Of a DNA stretch of 64,000 bases, positions 36,920 through 45,999 are shown in pieces; the first letter of the stretch is position 1, and each line of letters opens with the position of its first letter. The notes beneath the pieces were generated by a model that saw nothing but the letters and a program-made list of their open reading frames with translations, did no database searches and had not been told where the DNA came from. The translations under genes and the position numbers were made by a program. Source of the DNA: Paenibacillus sp. sptzw28 (GTDB lineage Bacteria; Bacillota; Bacilli; Paenibacillales; Paenibacillaceae); the NCBI RefSeq assembly GCF_019550795.1, contig NZ_CP080545.1:2313501-2377500 (forward strand), given 5' to 3'.

Positions 36920-37933
36920 ATGAGAACAATTGTATGCGAGCATCCTGACAAACTCTATATGACGGAAACGACTCCACCCGGGCTCACGCCGGGCGAGGCG
37001 CTCGTGCGCATCCGCCGGATCGGCATATGTGGTACCGATATGCACGCGTTCAAGGGAAACCAGCCGTTCTTCGAATATCCGCGAATACTGGGGCATGAGC
37101 TGTCAGGTGTCATTGAACATGTTGGAGAGAATGCAGCGGGGCTGTCGGCTGGCGATCAGGTCGCCGTCATTCCTTATATCGCCTGCGGGGAATGCATCGC
37201 CTGCCGAGGCGGTAAAACAAACTGCTGCATGAGCATGCAGGTGCTGGGTGTCCATCGCGACGGCGGAATGCGCGAGGTTATGTCGGTACCTGTGAGTCAG
37301 CTGATAGGCACAAACGGGCTGACGCTCGATCAATCGGCGGTTGTCGAACCGCTCGCAATCGGAGCCCATGCAGTGAGGCGGTCGGAGCTGAAGAACGGCG
37401 AATACGCGCTTGTTATCGGCGGCGGTCCGATCGGGCTGGGAGTTATGGCTTTTGCCAAGGACCGCGGCGCGAAGGTAATCGCCATGGACATCAACGAGGA
37501 ACGTCTGCAGTTCTGCCGCGGCTGGGCCGGCGCCGATTATACGGTCAATGCACTTGATAACCCGCGTGAGAAGCTTGCCGCATTAACAGGCGGCGAGTTT
37601 CCGACGGTTGTTTTCGATGCCACTGGGAGCGTCCGCTCCATGACCGACTCTTTCAGTTATGTCGCACATGGCGGCAAGCTCATATACGTCGGGTTGGTGC
37701 GTGCGGACATTACCTTCAACGACCCCGAGTTCCATAAGCGGGAGATGACCCTCATGGGCAGCCGCAATGCAACGCCTGAAGACTTCGATACAGTGCTCGC
37801 TGCAGTGCGCAGCGGGGCAATTGATGTCGATCGTTATATAACGCATCGCGCGCCGTTCGACGAGATGATCGAGCACTTCGAGATTTGGCTGAAGCCCGAG
37901 AGCAAAGTGATTAAGGCTATGGTTGAATTGTAA
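36920..37933 (+). CDS. Zinc alcohol dehydrogenase, L-galactonate 5-dehydrogenase-like (LgoD)
   Basis: A 337-residue medium-chain dehydrogenase. ATG 36920 follows AGAGGTG, and the 43 extra upstream codons are dropped. Catalytic zinc residues lie in GICGTDMH and LGHE. The structural zinc Cys set is CGECIAC...NCC. GNQPFFEYPRILGHE, GVHRDGGM and NDPEFHKREMTLMGSRNATPEDF resemble E. coli LgoD (YjjN), which oxidises L-galactonate to D-tagaturonate. With uxaB and uxaA in front, this gives L-galactonate to tagaturonate to altronate to KDG. Specificity is inferred. Confidence 0.85.
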   Translation: MRTIVCEHPDKLYMTETTPPGLTPGEALVRIRRIGICGTDMHAFKGNQPFFEYPRILGHELSGVIEHVGENAAGLSAGDQVAVIPYIACGECIACRGGKTNCCMSMQVLGVHRDGGMREVMSVPVSQLIGTNGLTLDQSAVVEPLAIGAHAVRRSELKNGEYALVIGGGPIGLGVMAFAKDRGAKVIAMDINEERLQFCRGWAGADYTVNALDNPREKLAALTGGEFPTVVFDATGSVRSMTDSFSYVAHGGKLIYVGLVRADITFNDPEFHKREMTLMGSRNATPEDFDTVLAAVRSGAIDVDRYITHRAPFDEMIEHFEIWLKPESKVIKAMVEL

Positions 37934-37947
37934 GCTTGAAAGCAAAG

Positions 37948-37994
37948 AAACCCTGCGAGACCGCTGTAATGCGGCTAATCGCAGGGTTTTTTTT
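37948..37994 (+). terminator. Strong terminator of the fucU-uxaBA-dehydrogenase operon
   Basis: AAACCCTGCGA (37948-37958) pairs with TCGCAGGGTTT (37979-37989), with an inner CCGC/GCGG stem, and eight Ts follow the paired GGG. Confidence 0.92.
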
Positions 37995-38181
37995 GAGCCC
38001 AGAAAGTAGGCCATAGCCCCAAAGTAGGACTAGCCTGATCTCAATGAATAATTTCTCAGCATGACCGTGACCTTGAACCAACCTTCGTTTCCTCTCCACT
38101 CTGCGCTGCCTTAGATGCTCTTCAAGCCATGAATTATATGCTGTTTGAAAAGTCACTTCTCCCACCCCTTCCCAGAGAAAA

Positions 38182-38224
38182 TAAAAAACCGCTTCATCGG
38201 AACGATAACGTCTCCGATGAGCGG
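38182..38224 (-). terminator. Minus-strand terminator without a clear gene
   Basis: On the minus strand CCGCTCATCGGA (38224-38213) pairs with TCCGATGAAGCGG (38201-38189), followed by TTTTTTAT. The plus-strand side has no T-run. It implies a minus-strand transcript from the 38.25-38.6 kb region. Confidence 0.75.
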
Positions 38225-38575
38225 TGTGTGCTTCACAACCAATGACATATAAGCAAATTGTACTATTGAAACGTGCTTGAAATCAACGTTCAAATAGTAA
38301 ATTTATCCTGGGCTTCGTTTTAAGCGGGATTTTACTGTTAACAGCTTTGTGTTGGAATTTTTTCGCGTCTGTAAGCAGGAATATCTTGCTTAAGAGTGGA
38401 GTATGCGCAGATTGAGAGCTGTAATTGGCATTGTAAAGAGGATTAACCTGCTTAAACACGATGACATTCCCAAATTTAATGTTGTTAGCAGGTTTTACCT
38501 TCTTTGGGACTTTGGCGCAGGACAACTGCCACTTCTTTTGATCTCTAAAGAGAGCATACGTCAGTTTTACCGTCT

Positions 38576-38786
38576 GAGTGCCACAGTGGGTCCAAAGTTA
38601 GTATGCCGTTCTAATTGCAATAGTGGGTCCAAAGTTAGATTTACCGTTCGGAGCGCCACAGTGAGTCGAAAGTTAGTTTATCGCCCCGAGTGCCACAGTT
38701 AGTCCAGAGTTAGCATGCCGTTCTGGAGCGCCACAGTGAGCTCCAAGTTAGTTTTATCGTTCCGAGCGCCACAGTGATTTCCAAGT
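38576..38786 (+). repeat. Degenerate tandem repeat, about 37-38 bp period, five and a half units
   Basis: Units start near 38576, 38613, 38651, 38688, 38726 and 38764 (last partial). Each follows the pattern GAGYGCCACAGT, a variable GGTCC-like part, AAGTTAG, then a CCGTTC-like end. Divergence between units is high, unlike the 26.5-kb array. Confidence 0.75.
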
Positions 38787-38841
38787 CAGAAGTTGCACGC
38801 AGAGAGCCAAATTAAGCTTTATAAGTGATTTCTGCCACAAA

Positions 38842-38895
38842 TTAACAATATCTACATAATAGATTGATTGTTACTTTACAATAGGTCTTTATAAT
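38842..38895 (+). promoter_or_regulatory. PhoP-box-like array and -10 upstream of phosphate operon 1
   Basis: Hexamers TTAACA (38842), TACATA (38853), TTGATT (38864) and TTTACA (38875) are exactly 11 bp apart and match the Bacillus PhoP consensus TT(A/C/T)A(C/T)A at 6, 5, 4 and 6 positions. TATAAT follows 9 nt after the last hexamer (38890-38895). It precedes the stalk/propeller gene and pstS. Confidence 0.65.
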
Positions 38896-39023
38896 CAGCT
38901 TGTACATAATTTTGACGTTCTGGGAGGGAGATTAGCCCGGCGGTTGATGAAAGCTGGGGCGGTCAGGATTCTATTAAACAAATATAGAAGGTAGAAACCA
39001 AACTAGAAGGGTGACATGAGCCA

Positions 39024-40421
39024 ATGTCCATCAAAAAAACGTTTGTCATTACTGCGCTTGCAGCTTCAGTCAGCACTTCGGCCGTCGGCGTTGTTTCGGC
39101 AGCCCAAATGCAGCAAATGGTCGAAACGCAGAAATCCTCTCTGTTCGTTAACGATACCGCTGTATCTGTTCGTACGGTTAAAGTGAATGGTGTTTTGCTC
39201 GTTTCGGTGCGCGATCTCGGAACCGCAGCCGGTGTGTATTTCGTTGTCAATGAAAAGGGCGGGGTAAAAGGCTTCTTCATGGAGCATACCATCGAACTGC
39301 GCAGCGGCTTGAAACAAATCACCGTTGACGGTGAAGCGCGTGAGCTGAAAGCAGCGATAGAGAACGTAAACAATTCGTACTATATTACGCTTGAAGATTT
39401 CGTAAGCGCGCTTGGCGCTGAAGCGACCACAGACGATGGCGGACAAATCACGGTCAGCACGGTTCAAAAGGTGAAAAACATCGATGAGGCAAGATGGATC
39501 AACTCAGGGCATTTGCTTGCTTCACAAATCACTGAGGACGGCCGAGTGGATTATATCGTCGATGCCGCAACCGGACAATACTCGGAGCTGCTGAAGTCCG
39601 CAGAGGCGTCCGATCTGGTCATCGCGCCAAACGGTCTGAAAGCGGCTTACACCAATGAGAGCGGGGCAGTTTACGTCATCGACCTGAGCACTAAGCAATC
39701 AACGCTTGTCTCTTCGGACAGCTCCATCAAGCCGGAGCTCGTCTGGTCCGCCGACAGCTCGTCCATCTACTTCCTGCAAGGCGACAAAGGCAGCGTAATC
39801 GCGAAGTTGAACCTTGCAGACGGTTCGATCGCGAAAGTTCTGGAAGACAAAGTCGACTACAAATCGAACCTGACCGTATCCGCCGACGGGAAGCAGTTTA
39901 TTTACACCGTTATTAAACCGGGCGCTGTTACGGCTGACGCAAGCAAGCCTGTCGATCAGGATGATATCGCGATCGATATGACCGGTACGGAGCCGCAAGT
40001 CTACCGTTACGATTCCTCGGTCAAAGACGCGAAGCCGGAGAAGCTGACCGCGACCTCTGACGATAAACTGTTTGTCGGAGCAGCTGCGGACGGAAGCAAA
40101 GCGTTCTACGTTAGCATAGAGGACAACAAGCCGTCCTCGCTGGTAGCCGTGGCAAAGGACAAGACCACTGCCAAGCTGGTGGATGATAAAGATGTATTCC
40201 AGGCGGTCATCGCTGGAAGTAAGCTATATGTCCTGGCCGATGGCGGCAACGACGCACTCGTATACGAGATCGATGTCAATACAGGCGAGAAGAAAGAGCT
40301 GTATACAGTTCCAAACAGTGTGAGCGAGATTATCGCGGCTCCTGGAACGCCGGTTGCTGTCGTGATTGACGGTCAAATATCGGTCGACCAAAACGGTAAA
40401 TGGAAGAAGATCACCCAATAA
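39024..40421 (+). CDS. Exported protein: copper-amine-oxidase-N-like stalk domain plus beta-propeller
   Basis: A 465-residue secreted protein. The signal peptide covers residues 1 to about 27 (ends VVSAAQ, no lipobox Cys). A stalk domain like the copper amine oxidase N-terminal domain (about 35-150, with GVLLVSVRDLGTAAG and YYITLEDFVSALG) is followed by a propeller of TolB/PD40-like blades (about 155-455), with WSADSSSIYFLQG-type repeats. In Paenibacilli such stalk domains usually anchor or pair with extracellular modules. It is the first gene of phosphate operon 1, 35 bp before pstS, which suggests a cell-surface role in phosphate starvation. The biochemical function is unknown. Confidence 0.8.
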   Translation: MSIKKTFVITALAASVSTSAVGVVSAAQMQQMVETQKSSLFVNDTAVSVRTVKVNGVLLVSVRDLGTAAGVYFVVNEKGGVKGFFMEHTIELRSGLKQITVDGEARELKAAIENVNNSYYITLEDFVSALGAEATTDDGGQITVSTVQKVKNIDEARWINSGHLLASQITEDGRVDYIVDAATGQYSELLKSAEASDLVIAPNGLKAAYTNESGAVYVIDLSTKQSTLVSSDSSIKPELVWSADSSSIYFLQGDKGSVIAKLNLADGSIAKVLEDKVDYKSNLTVSADGKQFIYTVIKPGAVTADASKPVDQDDIAIDMTGTEPQVYRYDSSVKDAKPEKLTATSDDKLFVGAAADGSKAFYVSIEDNKPSSLVAVAKDKTTAKLVDDKDVFQAVIAGSKLYVLADGGNDALVYEIDVNTGEKKELYTVPNSVSEIIAAPGTPVAVVIDGQISVDQNGKWKKITQ

Positions 40422-40456
40422 AGAATTCCGAGACTCGAGAGGAGAAATTAAAAACA

Positions 40457-41317
40457 ATGAAAACGAAATGGTTCAAAAATATCGCATTTACAGCAATCGC
40501 CCTGACGGTTGCTTTCAGTTCGGTTCCCACAGCAAGTGCTGCAAGCAAGCTGAGCGGTAAAATCGTCGTCAACGGGTCCTCCGCGCTGCTTCCGCTAACG
40601 CTGCAAGCGGCTAATGAATTCAAGAAGCTTAATCCGAAAGTCAGGATCGCAGCATCTGCAGCGGGTTCCGTTACGGGTCCTCAAGCGGTCCGTAAAGGGA
40701 TCGCCGATATCGGCGCTTGCGACTGGGACGCTTCCACCGACGTTCCCGGATTCAAGAAATTCGACGGTCAAGTGGCGAACAAAGTTGCTGTCATTCCGTT
40801 TGCCGCGGTAACGAACAGCAACGTAAAAGTAGGGGACCTTACGACTAAACAGCTTCAGGACATTTTCTCGGGCAAGGTGAAGAACTGGAAGGAAGTCGGC
40901 GGCGCAGATGCTGACATCGTAGTGGTTAACCGCGCATTCGGCTCCGGTACTCGTGTTAACTTCCAAATGAAGGCGCTGAACGGAACGGATTTCATGACTA
41001 AAGGCGACAACTATAAAGAAGTGAAATCGAGCGGCGACATGAAAACGGCGATTGAAACAACGCCTAATGCGATCGGTTATATCGACCTTGTTTACGTTAC
41101 GAGCAAAATGAGTGCTCTGAAAATCAACGGTGTTGCCGCTACAGAGCAGAACGTCATCAACGGATCTTATAAAGTATGGAGCTACGGCTACTACATGACC
41201 AAAGGAGAGCCGACCGGCGCTGTGAAAGCCTTCATCGAATACGTGCAAAGCAAAACGTTCCAGAACGGTTCGCTGAAAAAGCTAAAATTCATTCCAATTT
41301 CCGCGATGAAGAAGTAA
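40457..41317 (+). CDS. pstS: Phosphate-binding protein PstS, no lipobox (operon 1)
   Basis: A 286-residue solute-binding protein starting at ATG 40457 (GAGAGGAG upstream). The signal peptide ends around TASAASK with no lipobox Cys, so it looks secreted rather than lipid-anchored. Phosphate-site motifs are VNGSSALLPL, AAGSVTGPQAVRKGIADIGACDWD and NRAFGSGTRVNFQ, recognisably PstS but divergent from operon 2's copy. It binds phosphate outside the membrane and hands it to PstC/PstA. A hairpin follows the gene and may favour high pstS expression. Confidence 0.88.
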   Translation: MKTKWFKNIAFTAIALTVAFSSVPTASAASKLSGKIVVNGSSALLPLTLQAANEFKKLNPKVRIAASAAGSVTGPQAVRKGIADIGACDWDASTDVPGFKKFDGQVANKVAVIPFAAVTNSNVKVGDLTTKQLQDIFSGKVKNWKEVGGADADIVVVNRAFGSGTRVNFQMKALNGTDFMTKGDNYKEVKSSGDMKTAIETTPNAIGYIDLVYVTSKMSALKINGVAATEQNVINGSYKVWSYGYYMTKGEPTGAVKAFIEYVQSKTFQNGSLKKLKFIPISAMKK

Positions 41318-41349
41318 GCAGTGGAAGTCCGCGACTGCGGAAGAAGTAG

Positions 41350-41381
41350 AGCCAGCTTCGGCGAAATGCGCGAGGCTGGCT
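41350..41381 (+). terminator. Hairpin between pstS and pstC (operon 1)
   Basis: AGCCAGC (41350-41356) pairs with GCTGGCT (41375-41381) across an 18-nt loop, followed by a weak TGTCTC. Likely an mRNA 3'-stabiliser or partial terminator. Confidence 0.5.
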
Positions 41382-41414
41382 TGTCTCAATTATGAGTGAA
41401 AGGATGAAAAAGAT

Positions 41415-42374
41415 ATGCTCGAGATGCCTTCAACAAGCCAGGCATATAATGGCGCGGAGCTGGGGAAAAGCCTTAAATCCGGATCCCGCCGCGCTCTCGA
41501 CCGGAAGACAAGGCTTTCAATTTACAATAAATCGTTCAAAATGATTTGCATCGCCTGTGCCTGCTTCGTCTGTTTGATCCTGTTTTCGATCTTGTTTCTG
41601 ATGGGCCGCACAGGCGTACTGACATTCGAAACGGTATCGCCGGCCACCTTCTTCTTCTCCACGGAATGGGTTCCGGAGAATGATCAATATGGCGCATTAG
41701 TGTTTATTTTCGGCACCCTCGCGTTAACGTTTCTGACGATGCTTATTTCAGTTCCATTATCCGTCATAATCGCTGTTTTTCTATCGGAGATGACGCCGGG
41801 ATGGCTGAAAACCGCGCTCCGTCCGGTCATGGACCTGCTCGTAGGGATCCCGTCGGTTGTCTATGGTTTCCTAGGAATGACTGTCCTCATTCCGCTGCTG
41901 CGCTCGGTCACCGGCACGAGCATGGGCGACGGACTGCTTGCCGCTGCGATAGTGCTGACGATTATGGTACTGCCGACGATCAGCCGGATCACGGACGATG
42001 CTATCGTAGCTGTGCCGAAGAAGTACCGTGACGCGTCCTACGCGCTTGGTTCCACGCGTTTTCAGACGATCGTGAAGGTCGTGATTCCGGCCGCCCGCAG
42101 CGGGATTATGTATGCCGTCATCCTTGGAATGGCACGCGCCATTGGTGAAACAATGGCGGTCGTCATGGTAATCGGCAACACGCCTCAGCTCGCCGATGAG
42201 TTATTCAAGCCGACAGCGGTGCTGACAAGCAACATCGTGATGCAAATTGCCAATGTTCCGTTCGATTCCGCATGGAACTATGCGCTGTATATGATGGGCT
42301 TCCTGCTGCTTATCATTTCTCTTGTGATGATCGTGCTGGTCCGATTGTTCCAGCGTAAAGGAGTTAAGGTATGA
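41415..42374 (+). CDS. pstC: Phosphate ABC transporter permease PstC (operon 1)
   Basis: A 319-residue permease with six TM helices after a hydrophilic N-terminus of about 45 residues. GIPSVVYGFLGM and the ATPase-contact loop KKYRDASYALGSTRFQTIVKVVIP are typical of PstC. AAAGGATG precedes ATG 41415. It overlaps pstA by 4 bp. Confidence 0.94.
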   Translation: MLEMPSTSQAYNGAELGKSLKSGSRRALDRKTRLSIYNKSFKMICIACACFVCLILFSILFLMGRTGVLTFETVSPATFFFSTEWVPENDQYGALVFIFGTLALTFLTMLISVPLSVIIAVFLSEMTPGWLKTALRPVMDLLVGIPSVVYGFLGMTVLIPLLRSVTGTSMGDGLLAAAIVLTIMVLPTISRITDDAIVAVPKKYRDASYALGSTRFQTIVKVVIPAARSGIMYAVILGMARAIGETMAVVMVIGNTPQLADELFKPTAVLTSNIVMQIANVPFDSAWNYALYMMGFLLLIISLVMIVLVRLFQRKGVKV

Positions 42375-43267
42375 GCACAGGCGCCAAATCCTCAGGAAAT
42401 CCTTTTAGCTCGCATAAAAGTATGAATCATATCAACAACCGGCTGTTTACGATTCTTGTCTGGACCATAGGAATTTGCACTATTTTGTTTATATGCGGAC
42501 TGTTGTTTCTTATTTTGCAAAAAGGGCTCCCTAAGCTCGACTGGTCGTTTCTGTACGGGCTTCCGAGCGAAATCGACGAAGGCGGAGGAATCGGACCTGC
42601 GCTGTTCAACTCGTTTTATCTGTTGATAATATCATTGATTATTTCCATTCCACTCGGAATGGCTGCAGGAATCTATTTGGCTGAATTCGCGCCGGACAAC
42701 AGATTCATCTCTTTTATCCGGATTTGTGTGGAAGGACTGGCATCCGTTCCGTCAATTATATTCGGCCTCTTCGGTATTGCCCTCTTTGTCGAAGCATTCC
42801 AAATAGGGCTGACGATAATCGGAGGCGCCGTAAGCTTGGCTTTTCTGAATCTGCCTGTACTGACGCGCGTAACGGAAGAAGCGATTCGTTCCGTTCCGCA
42901 AGAGATGAAGAACGCATCATTCGCGCTGGGCGGCACGCATCTTCAGACGATCCGCCGAGTACTTATCCCGGTTGCGCTGAATGGAATTATAACCGGTATT
43001 TGCCTAGTTGCTGGCCGGGCGTTCGGGGAGAGTGCAGTCATTATATTGACAGCAGGTGTCTCGACTTCGGGCGAAATGTGGGATTTCAATTTATTCTCAC
43101 CGGGGGAAACGCTTGCCGTTCACCTGTGGTATGTACAGTCGGAAGCGATCGTTCCGGACGCAGCGGAAATCGCAGAGAAAGCGGCCGCGGTGCTCGTCTT
43201 TGTCGTACTGCTCATTAATGTGATCTTCCGCGTACCGCTTTGGATAAATTCTCGTAAGATGCGTTAG
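42371..43267 (+). CDS. pstA: Phosphate ABC transporter permease PstA (operon 1)
   Basis: A 298-residue permease with six TM helices. [34 protein letters not shown] and the loop [24 protein letters not shown] identify PstA. Its ATGA start overlaps the pstC stop. The following gene is an unusual chemoreceptor instead of pstB. Confidence 0.94.
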   Translation: MSTGAKSSGNPFSSHKSMNHINNRLFTILVWTIGICTILFICGLLFLILQKGLPKLDWSFLYGLPSEIDEGGGIGPALFNSFYLLIISLIISIPLGMAAGIYLAEFAPDNRFISFIRICVEGLASVPSIIFGLFGIALFVEAFQIGLTIIGGAVSLAFLNLPVLTRVTEEAIRSVPQEMKNASFALGGTHLQTIRRVLIPVALNGIITGICLVAGRAFGESAVIILTAGVSTSGEMWDFNLFSPGETLAVHLWYVQSEAIVPDAAEIAEKAAAVLVFVVLLINVIFRVPLWINSRKMR

Positions 43268-43298
43268 CTCCATTATATTACTTTCGGAGGAGAGAGAC

Positions 43299-44441
43299 AT
43301 GAGGGTTATTGAGATACGCGCCGAAGCTGGAGAATCTATCGCTAAGAACAGCGCTGATACAGCGCAAACGGTATTAAATGATTTCGTAAGAGCTACGCCG
43401 GTCGTGCATGAAACTCACACGTGTCGGGAAGTTATCGAACAATTTGGTTTAATGCCGGATTGCGAATGTATCATTGTGTGTAACGAATCGAATAAGCCGC
43501 TTGGACTGGTGATGAAAAGCAGGTTGACCATCATCCAAACTCACCGTTTCGGCAACGACCTATATTACAGCCGACCCATTGTGAAGCTGATGGACGAGCA
43601 CCCGCTTACGGTGGACATTCGCGTTTCGCCGCAGGAGCTTCTTGACCGCGCTTTGGGGCGGGATGAGAAGACGCTTTACGACTGCGTTGTCGTCACAGAT
43701 CAAGAAAGATTTCTCGGCGTCTTGACAATGGCCGACCTGCTCCATTTATCACGGCTTCTGCAGCGCCAAAGCGTCGAATCGCAAATTCGCACGATCAGGG
43801 GCGCAGAGTCGATGATCCATGATATCGACCGGTCGGCCGTTCAAGTCCTTGAAGCGGCTAAGGTTGGTGAGCAGCTGTCCGAGACCATGCTCGATTTGAC
43901 GTTAAAGGGCAAGAACGAACTGGACAAGGTAACATCAGTATTTCAAAGCCTATCGGACAATACGGCGAAGCAGGAAGGACAAATCGGGGAGCTGCAGAAT
44001 CGTGCCGGGGCGATCGGCAAAGTCTCCAAGCTTATAAGAGATCTTGCGGACCAGTGTAATTTGCTTGCGGTTAACGCCGCAATCGAAGCCGCTCGCGCAG
44101 GCGAGCACGGCAGGGGCTTTGCCGTTGTCGCCGATGAAGTACGGGGGCTCGCCACGCAGACTAAGCAATCAGCCGAGCAGATCAATTCTCTTATCGCATC
44201 TATTCACGAGGCAGTGCGTCAAACGGTAGAGCTGGTTGAACTAGGACGAGTGAGTGCGCAGAGCAGTCAGTATAATGTAAAAGCGGCTTCCGGAGTGTTC
44301 GAGCAGTTGTTTCACGCGGCGGCGGACAACAGCAGGAGCGCCAAAGAAATCGGCAAGCTGTCCGATCAGGCATACCGGCAGTCGGAACGGGTAACGGAGG
44401 AAATCAAACGGCTTGCCTTGGATATGAGGGCCAGCCGATGA
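43299..44441 (+). CDS. Soluble chemoreceptor with CBS-pair sensor, inside the pst operon
   Basis: A 380-residue protein without TM helices. Residues about 30-160 form a CBS-pair-like sensor ([37 protein letters not shown]). Residues about 170-380 are an MCP signalling domain whose tip is [20 protein letters not shown] near 252-271. It should talk to CheA/CheW from the cytoplasm. Position between pstA and pstB implies co-expression with phosphate uptake, so a cytoplasmic phosphate, nucleotide or Pst-state chemosensor is possible. The sensor resembles that of the GGDEF protein at 52042. Confidence 0.9.
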   Translation: MRVIEIRAEAGESIAKNSADTAQTVLNDFVRATPVVHETHTCREVIEQFGLMPDCECIIVCNESNKPLGLVMKSRLTIIQTHRFGNDLYYSRPIVKLMDEHPLTVDIRVSPQELLDRALGRDEKTLYDCVVVTDQERFLGVLTMADLLHLSRLLQRQSVESQIRTIRGAESMIHDIDRSAVQVLEAAKVGEQLSETMLDLTLKGKNELDKVTSVFQSLSDNTAKQEGQIGELQNRAGAIGKVSKLIRDLADQCNLLAVNAAIEAARAGEHGRGFAVVADEVRGLATQTKQSAEQINSLIASIHEAVRQTVELVELGRVSAQSSQYNVKAASGVFEQLFHAAADNSRSAKEIGKLSDQAYRQSERVTEEIKRLALDMRASR

Positions 44442-44456
44442 AATTTTAATATTACG

Positions 44457-44499
44457 TTAACAAAACGAACATACGAGTTTTACAATTGGGAGCTAGGAT
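44457..44499 (+). promoter_or_regulatory. Internal PhoP-box-like promoter before pstB (operon 1)
   Basis: TTAACA (44457), AACATA (44468) and TTTACA (44479) are exactly 11 bp apart. TAGGAT (44494-44499) follows 9 nt after the last hexamer, the same geometry as upstream of operon 1. It would give pstB and phoU their own phosphate-controlled promoter. Confidence 0.6.
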
Positions 44500-44548
44500 A
44501 CAAGTTATAAGATGTGGACCTGTGTCCGCGAATCTGGAGGAGACCATT

Positions 44549-45304
44549 ATGCAATCATTGATTGATATCGATAAATTAAATTTGCACTACGGCACCTTCC
44601 ATGCTCTTAAAAATGTATCTATGGATATTCCGGAGAAAGCGATCACCGCTTTTATCGGCCCTTCGGGCTGCGGCAAATCGACTTTGCTGAGAACGCTCAA
44701 CCGCATGAACGATATGATTCCCGGTACCCGTATCGAGGGGAAGATTACTGTGGGCGGAGCCGATATTTACTCGAAGGAAGTGGATGTCGAGACGCTCCGC
44801 AAGAAAGTCGGCATGGTGTTCCAGCAGCCTAACCCATTTCCGAAATCGATCTACGACAATGTTGCTTACGGGCCGCGTTTGCATGGCATCAGCAGCAAGC
44901 AGAAGCTTGATGAAATCGTCGAAACAAGCCTCCGCGCGGCCGTTCTTTGGGAAGAAGTGAAAGATTATCTGAAGCGTTCTGCGCTCAGCTTGTCCGGCGG
45001 TCAGCAGCAGCGTCTTTGTATTGCCCGCGCACTGGCGGTTAACCCGGACATATTGCTGATGGATGAAGCGACATCTGCACTTGATCCGATCTCCACGCTG
45101 AAGATCGAAGAGCTTGTTCAAGAGCTGAAGGATAAATATACCATTGTTATGGTTACCCACAATATGCACCAGGCGGCTCGCGTATCGAATCAGACGGTGT
45201 TCTTTCTTAACGGCGAGGTAGTGGAATTCTCCGAGACCGAGAAGCTCTTCTCCAATCCGAGAGATCAGCGAACGGAAGATTATATAAGCGGACGGTTCGG
45301 ATAA
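44549..45304 (+). CDS. pstB: Phosphate ABC transporter ATPase PstB (operon 1)
   Basis: A 251-residue ATPase, starting at ATG 44549 behind GGAGGAG. Walker [10 protein letters not shown], the Q-loop [15 protein letters not shown], signature LSGGQQQR, Walker [12 protein letters not shown] and the switch VTHNMHQA are all intact. The C-terminal EDYISGRFG is typical of PstB. It energises the PstC/PstA channel. Confidence 0.96.
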   Translation: MQSLIDIDKLNLHYGTFHALKNVSMDIPEKAITAFIGPSGCGKSTLLRTLNRMNDMIPGTRIEGKITVGGADIYSKEVDVETLRKKVGMVFQQPNPFPKSIYDNVAYGPRLHGISSKQKLDEIVETSLRAAVLWEEVKDYLKRSALSLSGGQQQRLCIARALAVNPDILLMDEATSALDPISTLKIEELVQELKDKYTIVMVTHNMHQAARVSNQTVFFLNGEVVEFSETEKLFSNPRDQRTEDYISGRFG

Positions 45305-45323
45305 GAAAAGGAGCGCATTTAAA

Positions 45324-45986
45324 ATGATGACGCAACGGAAAGAATTCGACCTGGGATTGGACGAGCTCAAATCGCACATCATTGAAATGGGTGAGCGGGT
45401 GGAGAAAGCGATCAACGATTCAATGAAGGCGCTTGAGCGTGTGGATGTTACCGAAGCACGACGGCTGATCGCAGAGGATAAAGAGCTTAACCGTATCGAA
45501 GAGCAGATTTCCGAGCTCGGCGCCAAGCTTATCGCTACTCAGCAGCCGGTAGCCAAAGATTTGCGGCGTATTCTTGTTGCTTTTAAAATCGCCAGCGACT
45601 TGGAGCGCATGGGCGATCTGTCCGTCGATATCGCGAAGGCGGTCGTCCGCCTGGAAGGCCAGAAGCTCATCAAACCGCTGATTGATCTGCCCCGAATGTC
45701 GGAAATCGTGCAGATGATGACGCGTGAATCCATCCAGTCGTTCATTCAGGAAAATGTGGATTTGGCTTATAAGATGGCCAAGGACGACGATTTGGTCGAC
45801 GCCTTGTATTCCCAGATCATTCGCGAGCTGTTTACGATCATGATCGAAGACCCAAAGACCATTTCGCAAGCCAATTTACTCGCTTTCGTCGGCAGATATA
45901 TCGAGAGGTTCGCCGACCATGCGACGAATATCGGCGAATGCGTCGTCTACCTCGTTACCGGAAAACGCCCGGATTTGAACTCATAA
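45324..45986 (+). CDS. phoU: Phosphate signalling protein PhoU (operon 1)
   Basis: A 220-residue all-helical PhoU with two repeated three-helix units, each with the acidic metal site (about LERMGDLSVDIAK near residue 93 and IERFADHATNIGE near 193). PhoU restrains Pst and the phosphate sensor kinase when phosphate is plentiful. It follows pstB by 19 bp and ends the operon before a terminator. It is closely similar to the copy at 50797. Confidence 0.95.
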   Translation: MMTQRKEFDLGLDELKSHIIEMGERVEKAINDSMKALERVDVTEARRLIAEDKELNRIEEQISELGAKLIATQQPVAKDLRRILVAFKIASDLERMGDLSVDIAKAVVRLEGQKLIKPLIDLPRMSEIVQMMTRESIQSFIQENVDLAYKMAKDDDLVDALYSQIIRELFTIMIEDPKTISQANLLAFVGRYIERFADHATNIGECVVYLVTGKRPDLNS

Positions 45987-45999
45987 GTTCATAAGGAGA

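Larger units (their letters stand above)
37934..39023. other. Long intergenic region with terminators, repeats and Pho-type promoter
   Basis: Nearly 1.1 kb without a recognised gene. In order: the operon terminator (37948-37994), a minus-strand terminator with no obvious gene (38182-38224), a doubtful 80-codon minus-strand frame (38283-38525, TTG start, Lys-rich, weak ribosome site), a degenerate tandem repeat (38576-38786), and a PhoP-box-like promoter (38842-38895) for the downstream phosphate operon. Confidence 0.6.

Noticed and set aside
37917..38165. 82-codon minus-strand frame after the dehydrogenase operon
   Set aside because: It overlaps the strong terminator and the end of the dehydrogenase gene and has no ribosome site or domain.
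38576..38786. Possible CRISPR array
   Set aside because: The units diverge along their whole length without fixed repeats and unique spacers, and no cas genes are present.
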